Assembly (NCBI RefSeq): GCF_003665095.1
Contig: NZ_RCHV01000002.1
Location: forward strand, 248,001 to 312,000
Reading direction: 5' to 3'
Source of the DNA: Streptomyces sp. Z26
GTDB lineage: Bacteria; Actinomycetota; Actinomycetes; Streptomycetales; Streptomycetaceae
Length of the DNA: 64,000 nt
Made by a program: the position numbers and the translations under genes
In this document: in pieces, positions 43,662 to 52,843 of the stretch
Numbering within the stretch: position 1 is the stretch's first letter
Layout: each line of letters begins with the position of its first letter
Notes under the pieces: generated by a model
What the model was told of the DNA's origin: nothing
The model's input: the letters and a program-made list of their open reading frames with translations, nothing else
Databases searched by the model: none

Positions 43662-43680
43662 GCTCCCGCCCCGGGGGCGC

Positions 43681-44004
43681 TCAGCGGCCGAGCACCCGCG
43701 CGAGCTGCTGCTTGTTCATCTTCGAGCGGCCCTCCACCCCACGCTGTTTGGCCTCGTTGTAGAGCTGGTCGCGGGTGGGGCTCACCGGTCCGCGGTGCGA
43801 GCGTTCGCCGCCGCGCTGCGACGCGGACTTGTCCCGGGTCGACGTACGGGACGCCTCCCGCGCCTCGCCCGCCTGGGCGCGCTCCTTGTTCACGGTGCGC
43901 GCGGCGATCTCCTTCGCGCGGCCCTCGGAGGCGCCGCGCTCCTCCGCGCTGTCCTTGATGTGCTCGTACTGGCGCTCGCGCTTGGCGTTCGAACCTGCGG
44001 GCAT
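43681..44004 (-). CDS. Plasmid-stabilisation-like basic protein with Rho-N-like C-terminus
   Basis: A 107-aa, highly charged protein: KRERQYEHIKDSAEERGASE and IAARTVNKERAQAGEA match the actinobacterial family often annotated as plasmid stabilisation protein. The C-terminus DQLYNEAKQRGVEGRSKMNK resembles a Rho-termination N-like/SAP helical motif that may bind nucleic acid. It has no toxin or antitoxin partner here, so the annotation name should not be taken as function. The ATG follows AGGAGCG. Confidence 0.75.
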   Translation of the reverse strand: MPAGSNAKRERQYEHIKDSAEERGASEGRAKEIAARTVNKERAQAGEAREASRTSTRDKSASQRGGERSHRGPVSPTRDQLYNEAKQRGVEGRSKMNKQQLARVLGR

Positions 44005-44314
44005 CGCTCCTCCTCGGTGCGGTGGGCCGGGTCCGCGGACCCTCGCCGGTACGGGTAACACGAGGGCGCCGCTTCACACACGCCACCGGGCCCGCGCGGC
44101 GCGGGGGCGGACTGTACAGGGCGCGGCCGCAGAAATAGCGGAAAGGGCGGGACGAATAGGGGGCGCGCGGGGGCACGCGAGTTATTTCGTGAAAGCGCCT
44201 CATGCGCCCTGTGCGTTCCCCCTCCGAGCTGCGAACCTGTCGCCTGTTCATACTTGCGGTCATCATTCGACCACGATCCGTGGCCGGGTGAACCGGGGGG
44301 AGGGAGGGACCGGA
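44005..44314. other. 310-bp divergent intergenic region
   Basis: Lies between the basic protein gene and ramR. I see no gene in it. It should hold the ramR promoter, including the slightly A/T-richer stretch around 44215-44275. Confidence 0.4.
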
Positions 44315-44923
44315 GTGATCCGCGTTCTCGTTCTGCACGAGTCCAATCTGTGGCGGTCCGCGCTGGAGTCCCTGCTCGCCGTCGAGCACGATCTCGACGT
44401 CGTGTCGGCGCCGTGGGCACGCGCCTCGGGCACGCTGCGCTCGTTACGGCCCCAGGTCTGCCTCGCGGACCTGGAGTGCCACGGCAGCGCCGGTACGCTC
44501 GCGCCGCACGGCGAGCTGGTCCGTCAGCTCAGCGGGAGCGGCTGCGCGCTGCTGGTCCTGGCGCACCCGTCCCGTCCGGGCACGCTGCGCCGCGCGTTCG
44601 CCAGCCGCGCCAACGGCTACGTGGGGAAGGACGCCGTACCCCAGAGACTCGTGGAGGCCATCCGGCGGGTGTCCGCGGGCGAGCGGTTCGTCGACGAATC
44701 GCTCGCCTTCGGGTTTCTGGAGGCGTCCCGCATCCCGCTGACACCACGCGAGTTGAACGTCCTGGAGCTGGCGGCGCAGGGCGCCTCCAACTCCGACATC
44801 GCCGGGCTGCTGCATCTGACGTCCGGCACGGTGCGCAACTACATGGCGGCCATCACCCGCAAGACGGGGGCGCGCAACAGGGTCGACGCGATACGGATAT
44901 CGCAGGGCGCCGGCTGGTTGTGA
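44315..44923 (+). CDS. ramR: RamR-like response regulator of the SapB locus
   Basis: A 202-aa NarL/LuxR-type regulator: receiver domain (1-125) and C-terminal HTH (TPRELNVLELAAQGASNSDI, GLLHLTSGTVRNYMAAITRK). The receiver has the phosphoacceptor-position Asp (CLADLE) and Lys (YVGKDA), but the usual acidic pair after the first strand is His-Glu (LVLHESN), so it may act without conventional phosphorylation. GGGAGGGA precedes the GTG. It converges on ramCSAB as in other streptomycetes, where RamR activates the ramC promoter. Confidence 0.9.
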   Translation: MIRVLVLHESNLWRSALESLLAVEHDLDVVSAPWARASGTLRSLRPQVCLADLECHGSAGTLAPHGELVRQLSGSGCALLVLAHPSRPGTLRRAFASRANGYVGKDAVPQRLVEAIRRVSAGERFVDESLAFGFLEASRIPLTPRELNVLELAAQGASNSDIAGLLHLTSGTVRNYMAAITRKTGARNRVDAIRISQGAGWL

Positions 44924-44944
44924 CGCCGGGCCCGCGCGGACGGG

Positions 44945-46774
44945 TCAGACGCGGGGCGCCTCCCAGTGCCCGAACAGCTCGCGGTAGAGGGGCGAACTGT
45001 CGAGCAGTTCGCGGTGCCCGCCGCTGAGCGCCCGCAGCCCGTCCAGTACGAGGACGCGGTCCGCGCGGCGGGCCGAGGACAGCCGGTGGGCGATGACGAC
45101 GACGGTGCCCGGACGGCGGGCGAAGGCCCGTTCGGCGCGGGCCTCCGCCGCCGGGTCGAGATGGCAGGTCGCCTCGTCGAGCAGCACCAGGGGTGCGGGC
45201 GAGAGGTGCGCGCGGGCCAGCGCGACCAACTGCCGTTCGCCCTGCGACAGGGCCTCCGGCACGACGGTCGCGTCCAGGCCGCCCAGCCGCCGCAACAGCG
45301 GGTCGAGGCCGACGGCGCGGGCGGAGGCCGCCACGTCGGCGGGCGGGGCGCCGTCCGGGCAGAGGTAGAGCAGGTTCTCGCGGAGGGTGCCGCTGAAGAC
45401 GTACGCCTGCTGCGGGATGAGCACCCGCCGCAGCGCCGGTTCGCCCCGCTCCGGCGGGAGCGGGGGTCGGCCGTCGACGAGGACCTGCCCGGCGGCGGGG
45501 GTGAGGAGCCCGGCGGTCAGCGCGGCCAGCGTGGACTTGCCGATGCCGCTGGGGCCGACCACGGCGAGGCACTCCCCGGGTTCGACGACGGCGTCGAGCC
45601 CGTCGAGCACGGGCCGGGCGCCGGGGCCGTACGCGAAGCGCACGCCGCGCAGTTCGACGCGCGGGCCCACGCGGGCGCCGGTGCCGGTGCCGCCGCCGTA
45701 CGCGTACGGGGCGGGCTCCGGCGGGGTCGCGGCGGCGGCCTCCGGGACTGCGGCCTCCGGGACGTGCGCCGGGTCCGGCCGGGCCGGGTCCGGTGCCGCG
45801 TACGGGTCGTGGGTGAGCCGGTCGAGGACGACCAGCAGCCGCGTCGCGGCCGTGCCCAGCGCCTGCGCGAGGGTGTTGAGCGCGGGCAGCAGCCACTGCG
45901 TCAGATACGTGAGGGCGCCCAGCAGTTCGCCCGCGCTGACGCCGCCGCGCAGCAGCCAGGGGGCGCACACCAGCAGCAGTACGACGGGGAGTTGGCCCGC
46001 GACCCCCAGCGTGAGGGGCCGCAGGGCGGCCCAGCGGGCCAGCGAGCGGGCCGCCGCCTCCGCCGCGTCCGTCAGCGCCTCCCCCTCGTCCGCCCGCTGC
46101 CGCTCGCCGCCGCAGGCCACCACGTCCCGCAGGCCGCGCGCGGTGGCGCCGAACCCGGCGGCCAGCGCCTCGTCCGCCTCCAGCGACCGGTGCTGGCGCA
46201 GCGCGGTCGGCCCGAGCGAGAGGCAGAACAGCAGCGAGCCCAGCGCCAGCGGCGGCAGCACGACGAGCAGCAGCAGCGGATCGAGGACGACCAGCCCGGC
46301 GACCGTACCGAGCAGGGTGACGCCGAACGTACGGGCCGTCAGCACCAGCCCCGCGAACCCGTCGCGCGCGGCCTCCGTCTGGCTGGTCAGCCGCGACACG
46401 GCCCCGGCGTCCGTACGGCCGTCGCCGGTGGTCGCCTCCCGGAGTGCGCGGGTGACCACGAGGCGCAGCAGGCCGTCCCGCAGCGGTTCGACGAGGTCGG
46501 CGAGGTGCCGGAAGACGCCCCGTACGACCGGGCCGCCCGCGATCACGGCCACGGCGCCCGCGGCCAGCCAGAGGAGGCCGGTGGCGGTGTCCCCGGCGAG
46601 GAAGCCGTCGTCGAGCGCGCGGGCGACGCCGTAGCCACCGAGGAAGGTCTGCGCGGACTCCAGTACGGAGAAGGCGGCGAGTCGCGCCAGCGGGCGGCGG
46701 CGGCGGCGCAGGAAGCGGCGCGCCCGTGGCAGGACGCGGCGCAGCGGGCGCGCCGTGGCGCCCTCGCCGGTCAC
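44945..46774 (-). CDS. ramB: ABC exporter of the SapB-like lanthipeptide (RamB)
   Basis: A 609-aa ABC half-transporter: N-terminal membrane domain of about six helices (residues 25-310), a Pro/Ala/Gly-rich linker (about 330-380), and an ATPase with GPSGIGKST (Walker A), LSQGERQ (signature) and LVLLDEATCHLD (Walker B with catalytic Glu). The GTG overlaps the ramA stop in GTGA. It probably heterodimerises with RamA to export the peptide. Its stop is only 21 bp from the convergent ramR stop. Confidence 0.9.
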   Translation of the reverse strand: MTGEGATARPLRRVLPRARRFLRRRRRPLARLAAFSVLESAQTFLGGYGVARALDDGFLAGDTATGLLWLAAGAVAVIAGGPVVRGVFRHLADLVEPLRDGLLRLVVTRALREATTGDGRTDAGAVSRLTSQTEAARDGFAGLVLTARTFGVTLLGTVAGLVVLDPLLLLVVLPPLALGSLLFCLSLGPTALRQHRSLEADEALAAGFGATARGLRDVVACGGERQRADEGEALTDAAEAAARSLARWAALRPLTLGVAGQLPVVLLLVCAPWLLRGGVSAGELLGALTYLTQWLLPALNTLAQALGTAATRLLVVLDRLTHDPYAAPDPARPDPAHVPEAAVPEAAAATPPEPAPYAYGGGTGTGARVGPRVELRGVRFAYGPGARPVLDGLDAVVEPGECLAVVGPSGIGKSTLAALTAGLLTPAAGQVLVDGRPPLPPERGEPALRRVLIPQQAYVFSGTLRENLLYLCPDGAPPADVAASARAVGLDPLLRRLGGLDATVVPEALSQGERQLVALARAHLSPAPLVLLDEATCHLDPAAEARAERAFARRPGTVVVIAHRLSSARRADRVLVLDGLRALSGGHRELLDSSPLYRELFGHWEAPRV

Positions 46775-48645
46775 CGGCGCTCCGGCCGGGCGGCGGCGTC
46801 CGGGCCCCCGGGGCCGTCCGCTCCGCCGGGGTCCCCGGAGGCGTCGGCGCCGCCGTCGGCCGCCGCGAAGACGGCCCGGTACGCCGGTTCCGCCCACAGC
46901 ACGGCGTGCGGCGCCACGGCCCGTACGCGCCCGTCCTCCAGCCAGGCCACCAGGTCGGCGCGGGCGGCGCCGGAGACCCGGTGGGCGACGAGCAGCCGCG
47001 TACCGGCGCGCGTGCGCCGCGCCAGGGCGCGTTCCACCTCGTACTCGGTGACGCTGTCCAGGCTGGACGTGGCGTCGTCCAGGATCAGCAACCGGCCGGA
47101 GTGCGCGAACGCCCGTGCCAGGCCGAGCCGTTGCAGTTCGCCGCCGGAGAGCGGCGCGTCCGCGAGGGGCGTGTGGTAGCCCAGCGGAAGGCGGCGTACG
47201 AAGCCGTCGGCGCCCGCCGTCCGTGCCGCCGCGACCACCTCGGTGTGCGGCGCGGCGTGCGCGCCGAAGGCGAGCGCGGTGCGGACGGTGGCGCCGAAGA
47301 GGGCGGGTCGTTCGAAGGCGTAGCCGATCTCCGTACGCAGCTCCCGCCGGTCGAGCGCGGGCAACGGGACGCCGTCCAGGGTCACTTCGCCGCCGTCGGG
47401 GTCGAGGAGCCGTCCGGCGACGGCGGCGAGCGTGGACTTGCCCGCGCCCGAACGCCCCACCAGCGCCACGGTGTTGCCGCCCGGCACGGTGAGGTCGACG
47501 CCGCGCAGGACCGGCGTCCCGTCGCGTACGACGTCCACGCCGCGCAGTTCCAGCCGCCCCGGTCCGCCGGGCGGGAGCCGCCGGGAGCCGTGCGCGACGG
47601 CGGGTACGGCGAGGAGTTCGGCCAGCCGCCCGGCCGCGGCGTACGCGCGCGCGAGCGCGTCGAACCGGCCCGCGACGGCGCCGACGCCCGCGGCCATCGC
47701 CGCGTAGCGGGCGGCGGCCAGCAGGCCGCCGACGGTCAGCTGCCCGGCAGCGAGCCGCAGGCCGCCCGCCGCGAGGACGGCCGTCGTGAGGAGCGGCGCG
47801 AGCACCGAACTGTGCGCCATGGCACGGCCGTAGAGCTGCCACATGCGGTACCCGTGGGTGCGCAGCCCGGGCAACGGCGCGAGGACGCGGTCGCGTTCGC
47901 GGGCGGCGGTCCCGGCGGCGGCGACCGTACGGGCGCCCTCCAGCGCCTCCATCAAGTACGCGGCGATCCGGCCCTGTTCGCGCTGGTACGCGGCGACGCT
48001 CGCGGCCGAGCCGCGCGTGAAGGCCCGCAACAGACCGACGAGGAGCGGGAGTCCGGCGGCGAACACCAGCGCCAGCCAGGGGTCGACCACGGCGAGGGCG
48101 ACGAGGCCGCCGACCGGGTACAGCAGCGCGGCGAGCGTGCTGGCGGCGGCGGCCGGTCCGGTCCCGGCCTCCGTGGCGTGGGCGCCGAGCCGGGTGACCA
48201 GTTCGCCGGGGGTGAGGCGGGCGGCGGCGCGCGTGCCGGTGTCCAGCAGGTGCGTGGAGCAGCGGCGGCGGAGCCGGGCGGTGGCGCGGGCGTTGGCGGT
48301 GCCGGTCAGCAGGGCCGTACCGCCGCCGAGCAGCACCTCCGCGGCGGCCAGCGCGGCGCAGACCGCCAGCCAGGCGTGCGGGCGTCCGCCGGAGAGCAGC
48401 AGGTCGAGGGTGTGGCCGAGCACGGCGGGCAGCGCGAGGGTGACCGCGGCGTCGGCGAGACCGGCGAGGAGGAGCGCGGCGAGCCCGGCGCGACCGCCCC
48501 CGGCCGCGTACCGCAGCACCCCGACGGCGTCCGGGCCCTCGGCCGTACGGCGGCGGAAGGCGCCACGCGGGCGGGTACGGGTACGGGCGCCGGAGCGGGT
48601 ACGGGTGCCGGAGCGGTGGTCCGTCTCCGGGGACGTGGCGGCCAA
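46771..48645 (-). CDS. ramA: ABC exporter of the SapB-like lanthipeptide (RamA)
   Basis: A 624-aa ABC half-transporter: six-helix membrane domain, then an ATPase with GRSGAGKST (Walker A), LSGGELQ (signature) and LLILDDATSSLD. The catalytic Glu after Walker B is Asp, suggesting one degenerate ATP site in a RamA/RamB heterodimer. A TTG at 48645 with GAGGA six bases upstream is proposed, because the more upstream in-frame GTG (48741) precedes the hairpin at 48708-48736. The N-terminal 25 residues are Arg/Thr/Gly-repeat-rich. Confidence 0.85.
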   Translation of the reverse strand: MAATSPETDHRSGTRTRSGARTRTRPRGAFRRRTAEGPDAVGVLRYAAGGGRAGLAALLLAGLADAAVTLALPAVLGHTLDLLLSGGRPHAWLAVCAALAAAEVLLGGGTALLTGTANARATARLRRRCSTHLLDTGTRAAARLTPGELVTRLGAHATEAGTGPAAAASTLAALLYPVGGLVALAVVDPWLALVFAAGLPLLVGLLRAFTRGSAASVAAYQREQGRIAAYLMEALEGARTVAAAGTAARERDRVLAPLPGLRTHGYRMWQLYGRAMAHSSVLAPLLTTAVLAAGGLRLAAGQLTVGGLLAAARYAAMAAGVGAVAGRFDALARAYAAAGRLAELLAVPAVAHGSRRLPPGGPGRLELRGVDVVRDGTPVLRGVDLTVPGGNTVALVGRSGAGKSTLAAVAGRLLDPDGGEVTLDGVPLPALDRRELRTEIGYAFERPALFGATVRTALAFGAHAAPHTEVVAAARTAGADGFVRRLPLGYHTPLADAPLSGGELQRLGLARAFAHSGRLLILDDATSSLDSVTEYEVERALARRTRAGTRLLVAHRVSGAARADLVAWLEDGRVRAVAPHAVLWAEPAYRAVFAAADGGADASGDPGGADGPGGPDAAARPERR

Positions 48646-48707
48646 CTGCGGTCCTCGCGTCCGGGAAGCCCGGCCGCCACGCGGCGGCCGGGCTCCGAGC
48701 GGGGTGC

Positions 48708-48736
48708 CCCCGGCAGGCGCTGACCACCTGCCGGGG
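48708..48736 (-). terminator. Hairpin between ramS and ramA
   Basis: CCCCGGCAGG (48708-48717) and CCTGCCGGGG (48727-48736) form a perfect 10-bp stem with a 9-nt loop, 38 bp past the ramS stop. It probably lets most transcripts end after the precursor while some continue into ramAB, or protects the ramS mRNA 3' end. Confidence 0.7.
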
Positions 48737-48773
48737 AACACCGTGCACGGCGTGCGCCCGAGGGCGCGGGCCG

Positions 48774-48902
48774 TCAGTTACAGGTGGTCACGCTCAGGCT
48801 GCTGTCACCGCAGAGCAGCAGGCTGGCCCGGCTCCCCGTGGCGACCTCGCCGTTGAGCTCGTCCTTGGGGGTCTCCAGCGTCTGCAGGTCGAGAAGGTTC
48901 AT
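48774..48902 (-). CDS. ramS: SapB-like class III lanthipeptide precursor (RamS)
   Basis: A 42-aa precursor. The leader, MNLLDLQTLETPKDELNGEV, carries the LLDLQ recognition motif of class III leaders. The core, SRASLLLCGDSSLSVTTCN preceded by Thr-Gly, matches the SapB core except for a Val in place of an Ile. Two Ser-x-x-x-x-Cys/Ser...Cys ring pairs and extra Ser residues allow the two lanthionines and the dehydroalanines known for SapB, a surfactant for aerial growth. GGAAAGG precedes the ATG. The gene lies between ramC and ramA and is too short for ordinary gene calling. Confidence 0.95.
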   Translation of the reverse strand: MNLLDLQTLETPKDELNGEVATGSRASLLLCGDSSLSVTTCN

Positions 48903-48931
48903 GTCACTGCCTTTCCAGGTAACGGTGGTGC

Positions 48932-51622
48932 TCAGGGATGGGTGTTTCCGGTTCGGTCCCCGGTGGGGACCGGCTCAGGGGCCCGCCTCGGTGCGGGCAG
49001 GAACGGCAGCGCGGGACGCGCGCCGTCGTGGAGGGCACTGCCGAGCGCCAGCAGACAGCCGGCGGTGCCCGTGTTCAGGTCCATGGAGAGCCGCATCATC
49101 TGCTCGCCGGGGAAGGCCAGTCGGCCCTGGTACGGGAGGGCGGACCAGGACAGCGCGTCGATCTGCCGCGCCAGGTCGGCACCCGTGGTCCCGGGTCCGC
49201 CCGCCGTGGTGCGCGCGAGGTGCAGCACCATGCCCGCGGCGCCGCGGAACAGGCCGGGCTGCGCGTAGAACTTGGCCTGCGCGGCCCGTACGATCTGCCG
49301 CCGCGCCGCGTCGAACGCCTCGTCGGCGCGGTGCTCCAGGTAGTCGTCGAGCACCATGCCGATGCCGACGCTGCCCGCGCCCAGGTACGGCATGGTGCGC
49401 CAGCCCTCGTCGACCTGGAGCGTGCCGCCCGCGCCGGTCACGCACCGTTCCAGGTCGCGGCGGAGGGCGGCGGCGGCCCAGTCCAGCAGGGCGGGGTCGC
49501 CGGTGCGTTCGTGGAGGCGTACGAAGAACAGCGCCGGGCCCGTCTCGCCGTACAGCAGCCCGGCCTTGCGGTCGGTGCCCGGCGCGGGGTCGCCCACGTA
49601 GCGCGCGGACAGCAGCCGCGCGCAGCGCAGCGCCGCCTCGGTGGGGCCGGGCTCGCCGGTGGCCGCGCCGAGCGCGTCCAGGGCGAGGCCGAGTCCGGCG
49701 AGGCCGCTGTGCAGGTCGTGGCCCATGGCGCCCCAGTCCTGCGCGGTGCAGCGGTCGGCCAGCTCCAGGGCGTGTGCGGGGTGGCCCGCGCGGTGCAGCA
49801 GCCAGGCGATTCCGGCGAGGCCGTCGTAGAAGCCGAGGGGGCTCACCGGCGGCGGCTCCTTCGTACGCCGCAGCAGCCAGTCCTCGGCCTCGGGGCAGTC
49901 GCCCGCGCCGGTCTCGGCGAGGGCGTGGAGCACTCCGGCGGCGCCGTAGCCGAAGCTCGCGCCGCCCAGCGGGGACGCGAACTGGGCGATGTCGCCGGGG
50001 AAGTAGCGGTCCTCGCGTCCGGGGGTGGCCGAGGCGCGGATGGCGGCGGCCATCGAGTCGCGGCTCAGCGGCCAGTCGCCGGGGCGGACGGGCAGGTAGT
50101 CGCGGGCGGCGGACAGGTCGTACGGGTCGGCCGCCGGGCGGGGGCGCGTACGCATGCCGGGTGCGGTGCCGGGGTGCGTACCGCTGGCGTCGTCGGCGCC
50201 GCCGTGCAGGATCTCCTCGACCGCCGTCTCCAGGAAGCCCGGCGGCACCGGGAAGTGCTCGGCCGCGATCCGCGCCAGGTCGGCCGCCTTCGCGCGGTCG
50301 ACGGCGAGGAGGCTGGTCAGCGGGAGGAACAGCGCGATGCGCAGACAGGCGAGCGCGTAGCGGTCGACGGCGGTGCCGCGGCGGTCCGCGGGCGCCACGA
50401 AGCCGGGGTTCGCGATCGACTGGCGGCGCATCTCCCCCGCGTCGGCGGCCGCCTCGAAGTCGAGCAGCACGACGGACGACTCGTCCTCGGACACCATGAT
50501 GTTGAACAGGTGCAGGTCGTTGAAGGCGATGCCCCGCGCGTGCACGGCCGTCACGGCCTCCTCGACCAGCGCGTGCACGCGCAACGCCCAGTCGGTGTAC
50601 GCGGCCAGCGCCTCCGGCGCCGGGTCCGGGTCGATCAGCGGGTGGCGGCGGGCGAAGAAGGTGTTGAGGGGCTTGCCGCCGATGTGCTCCAGCACCAGGA
50701 AGTGGTGCTCGCCGAGGGTGAACGCGTCGCGCACCTCCGGGGTCTGCGCGACGCCCGACAGCCGTTCCAGCGCGCTGCGTTCGCGGGCGAGCCGGGTCAC
50801 CGCGTCGGCGCCGTCGGCGGCCAGCCCGGCGTGCGGCCGCGCCTCCTTGAGGACGACCCGCTCGCCCGTACGCTCGTCCACGCCCTCGTACACGCCGCCG
50901 CCGTTGGAGAAGTGCAGGGCCCGCTCGATGCGGTACGGGAGGTCCGTCACGGTGGTCGCGGTGCGCGCCGCCTCGTGCGGGCGCAGGAACTCGGGGAGTT
51001 CGAGCCACTCGGGGACGCGGAAGGCGGGCCCGCGGTGGTCCGGCACGAGTTTCCCGTCGGGACCGGTGATCGCGGGAACGGACGTGCCGTGCTCGTCGTG
51101 GCAGTTGCGCTCCGTGAATCCGCCGTAGCGCACGTGGACGGGTCCGTCGGCCCAGCGCAGGTCGCTCAGGATGTACGGGCCGGTCTCGCCCCGCAGCAGG
51201 GAATCCAGGTCGGCGGCGACGCGGTGGCACTCGGCGTCGTCCGCGGGATAGACGGTGACGAACTTTCCGCTGGCGGCGCGGTCGGCGTATTTCGCGTTCC
51301 TGTTGTGCAGGAGATAGCGGCTCGGCACGAACTTGAAAGCGATCGACCGCGGTACGCAGTAGTCCCACACCGTGTCGAGTACGCGTTCGGCGTTCTCCAG
51401 CCGGGCGGACACGTGGATCTTCCAGCCCTGGTCCGGGAGTTGGGCCCGTACGGGCCGGAACGCCAACCAGTCGCCCGACTCGTGCCGCTGCCAGCCCTCG
51501 GGCACCTCGCGGCGCGCCGCCGGATAGCGCTCCCCCGGCGCGTCCGCGGTCGACGCCACGCGGTGCGGTGCGTCGTAGAAATGCCGGTCCGCGTCGCAGA
51601 ATACGGCGTAACCCTTGCTCAT
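48932..51622 (-). CDS. ramC: Class III lanthionine synthetase (RamC)
   Basis: An 896-aa LanKC: N-terminal lyase-like region (1-200), Ser/Thr kinase domain (about 230-500) with VVLKEARP (ATP Lys), GIAFNDLHLFNIMV (catalytic Asp/Asn) and VVLLDFEAA (metal Asp), then a LanC-like cyclase domain (about 545-880) lacking the zinc Cys/Cys/His set, as usual for class III. It phosphorylates and eliminates Ser in RamS and forms the rings. GGAGGCGGG precedes the ATG at 51622, which is preferred over a start 12 nt upstream. It is the first gene of ramCSAB. Confidence 0.95.
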   Translation of the reverse strand: MSKGYAVFCDADRHFYDAPHRVASTADAPGERYPAARREVPEGWQRHESGDWLAFRPVRAQLPDQGWKIHVSARLENAERVLDTVWDYCVPRSIAFKFVPSRYLLHNRNAKYADRAASGKFVTVYPADDAECHRVAADLDSLLRGETGPYILSDLRWADGPVHVRYGGFTERNCHDEHGTSVPAITGPDGKLVPDHRGPAFRVPEWLELPEFLRPHEAARTATTVTDLPYRIERALHFSNGGGVYEGVDERTGERVVLKEARPHAGLAADGADAVTRLARERSALERLSGVAQTPEVRDAFTLGEHHFLVLEHIGGKPLNTFFARRHPLIDPDPAPEALAAYTDWALRVHALVEEAVTAVHARGIAFNDLHLFNIMVSEDESSVVLLDFEAAADAGEMRRQSIANPGFVAPADRRGTAVDRYALACLRIALFLPLTSLLAVDRAKAADLARIAAEHFPVPPGFLETAVEEILHGGADDASGTHPGTAPGMRTRPRPAADPYDLSAARDYLPVRPGDWPLSRDSMAAAIRASATPGREDRYFPGDIAQFASPLGGASFGYGAAGVLHALAETGAGDCPEAEDWLLRRTKEPPPVSPLGFYDGLAGIAWLLHRAGHPAHALELADRCTAQDWGAMGHDLHSGLAGLGLALDALGAATGEPGPTEAALRCARLLSARYVGDPAPGTDRKAGLLYGETGPALFFVRLHERTGDPALLDWAAAALRRDLERCVTGAGGTLQVDEGWRTMPYLGAGSVGIGMVLDDYLEHRADEAFDAARRQIVRAAQAKFYAQPGLFRGAAGMVLHLARTTAGGPGTTGADLARQIDALSWSALPYQGRLAFPGEQMMRLSMDLNTGTAGCLLALGSALHDGARPALPFLPAPRRAPEPVPTGDRTGNTHP

Positions 51623-51727
51623 CCCGCCTCCCAAGCGATGACGGGGACGAGTCTCGCAGCGGGAATGACGACGGAACAGTTACGGGCGTCATGAATCGGA
51701 TATGCGCTTCAACCGGTGGCGCACGCC

Positions 51728-51801
51728 GGGGAATTCGCCGTTCCGCTCGTGGAGCGGCAGGTGAAGTGCCGTAATTCCACGGGAATTCGAACGGGAATGC
51801 G
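51728..51801 (-). promoter_or_regulatory. ramC upstream region with repeated GGGAAT elements
   Basis: On the plus strand, GGGAATTCG occurs at 51729-51737 and 51781-51789, and GGGAATGCG at 51793-51801, about 105-180 bp before the ramC ATG. RamR is known to bind repeated sites upstream of ramC in other species; assigning these repeats to RamR is inference. Confidence 0.4.
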
Positions 51802-51866
51802 TTCAAGTCGCCCGGATCGAACACGACTTCGTCGTCACGCCTCCGTACGGCGTGCCGGGCCGGACG

Positions 51867-52253
51867 TCAGGGGTGACGGCCCGCCAGGACGCAGAACTCG
51901 TTCCCCTCGGGGTCGGCGAGGACCACCCAACTCCCCTCGCCCTGGCCGACGTCGGCGTGCGTGGCACCGAGTTCCAGCAGGCGCCGCACCTCGTCGTCCT
52001 GCTCCCGGTCGGTGGGGTTCACGTCGATGTGCAGCCGGTTCTTCACGGTCCTGCCCTCGGGCACCCGCGCGAACGTCAGCGTCGGCGGTACGGGGCCGGG
52101 CCGTGCCTTGCCCTCGGGTGCGGTGGGAGAGCCGATCTCCACCAGCCCGTCCTCCTCCTCGCGCACCTCGTAGTCGAGGACCGCGCACCAGAACCGGGCG
52201 AGCGCCGCGGGGTCGGCGCAGTCGATCGCCAACTCGGTGAACTTGCTGGCCAT
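51867..52253 (-). CDS. VOC-superfamily (glyoxalase-like) protein
   Basis: A 128-aa VOC-fold protein: FTELAIDCADPAALARFWCA, RLHIDVNPTDREQDDEVRRL and WVVLADPEGNEFCVLAG. The DPEGNEFC ending and His of RLHIDV are typical. Function could be antibiotic binding or isomerase-like. It is the last of several minus-strand genes from 54300 downward, but 182 bp separates it from the SnoaL gene. Confidence 0.85.
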   Translation of the reverse strand: MASKFTELAIDCADPAALARFWCAVLDYEVREEEDGLVEIGSPTAPEGKARPGPVPPTLTFARVPEGRTVKNRLHIDVNPTDREQDDEVRRLLELGATHADVGQGEGSWVVLADPEGNEFCVLAGRHP

Positions 52254-52435
52254 GGCGGTACCTCCCGGACGTACGGCGCGACTTCGCGGCCACAGCGTAG
52301 CCTCCGGCGTCCCGCGCCCGCGCGGTGCGGCGGGCGGCGCGACGGCGCGCGAACCACCCGCACGACCCGGCTCCCGGACGGAACGGGCCGCCCGGGAGCC
52401 GGGGTCCGCCGCGCGGGTCGGACCCTCCGCGCGGG

Positions 52436-52843
52436 TCAGACCATCGGGTTGCCGCTGGCCGTCTCCGCCGCGGGTACGTGGTCCTGGACGACGTCCCAGT
52501 GCTCGACGATGCGGCCGCCCTCCAGCCGGAAGACGTCCACGATGACGACGGGTCCGGGCCCCCAGCCGTGGACCAGGCTGTGGGTGAACACCAGGTCCCC
52601 CTGGGCGGCGGTGCGCCGGGGCTCCCACGAGAAGCCCACCAGCGTGGGCACCGCGGCGCGGAGCGTCGCCAGGCCGCTGGCCATCCGGGGGCTGTGCTGC
52701 GTGTAGGGCTCGGCCCAGTACCGGTCGAGCGCGGTGAGGTCCTTCTCGTGGAACAGCTCCCGCATGGCGGTGAGCACGATCTCGGTGTTCCGCCGCTCCC
52801 GACCGTCCCCGGCGCCGCCGGTGCCCCCGACGTCGCCGGTCAC
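52436..52843 (-). CDS. SnoaL-like polyketide-cyclase-fold protein
   Basis: A 135-aa SnoaL/NTF2-like protein: TEIVLTAMRELFHEKDLTAL, RYWAEPYTQHSPRMASGLAT, DLVFTHSLVHG, and DVFRLEGGRIVEHWDVVQDH with the His-Trp-Asp typical of the family. The GTG overlaps the ferredoxin-like gene stop (GTGA), so they are co-translated. Many such proteins are not true cyclases and the substrate is unknown. Confidence 0.85.
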   Translation of the reverse strand: MTGDVGGTGGAGDGRERRNTEIVLTAMRELFHEKDLTALDRYWAEPYTQHSPRMASGLATLRAAVPTLVGFSWEPRRTAAQGDLVFTHSLVHGWGPGPVVIVDVFRLEGGRIVEHWDVVQDHVPAAETASGNPMV

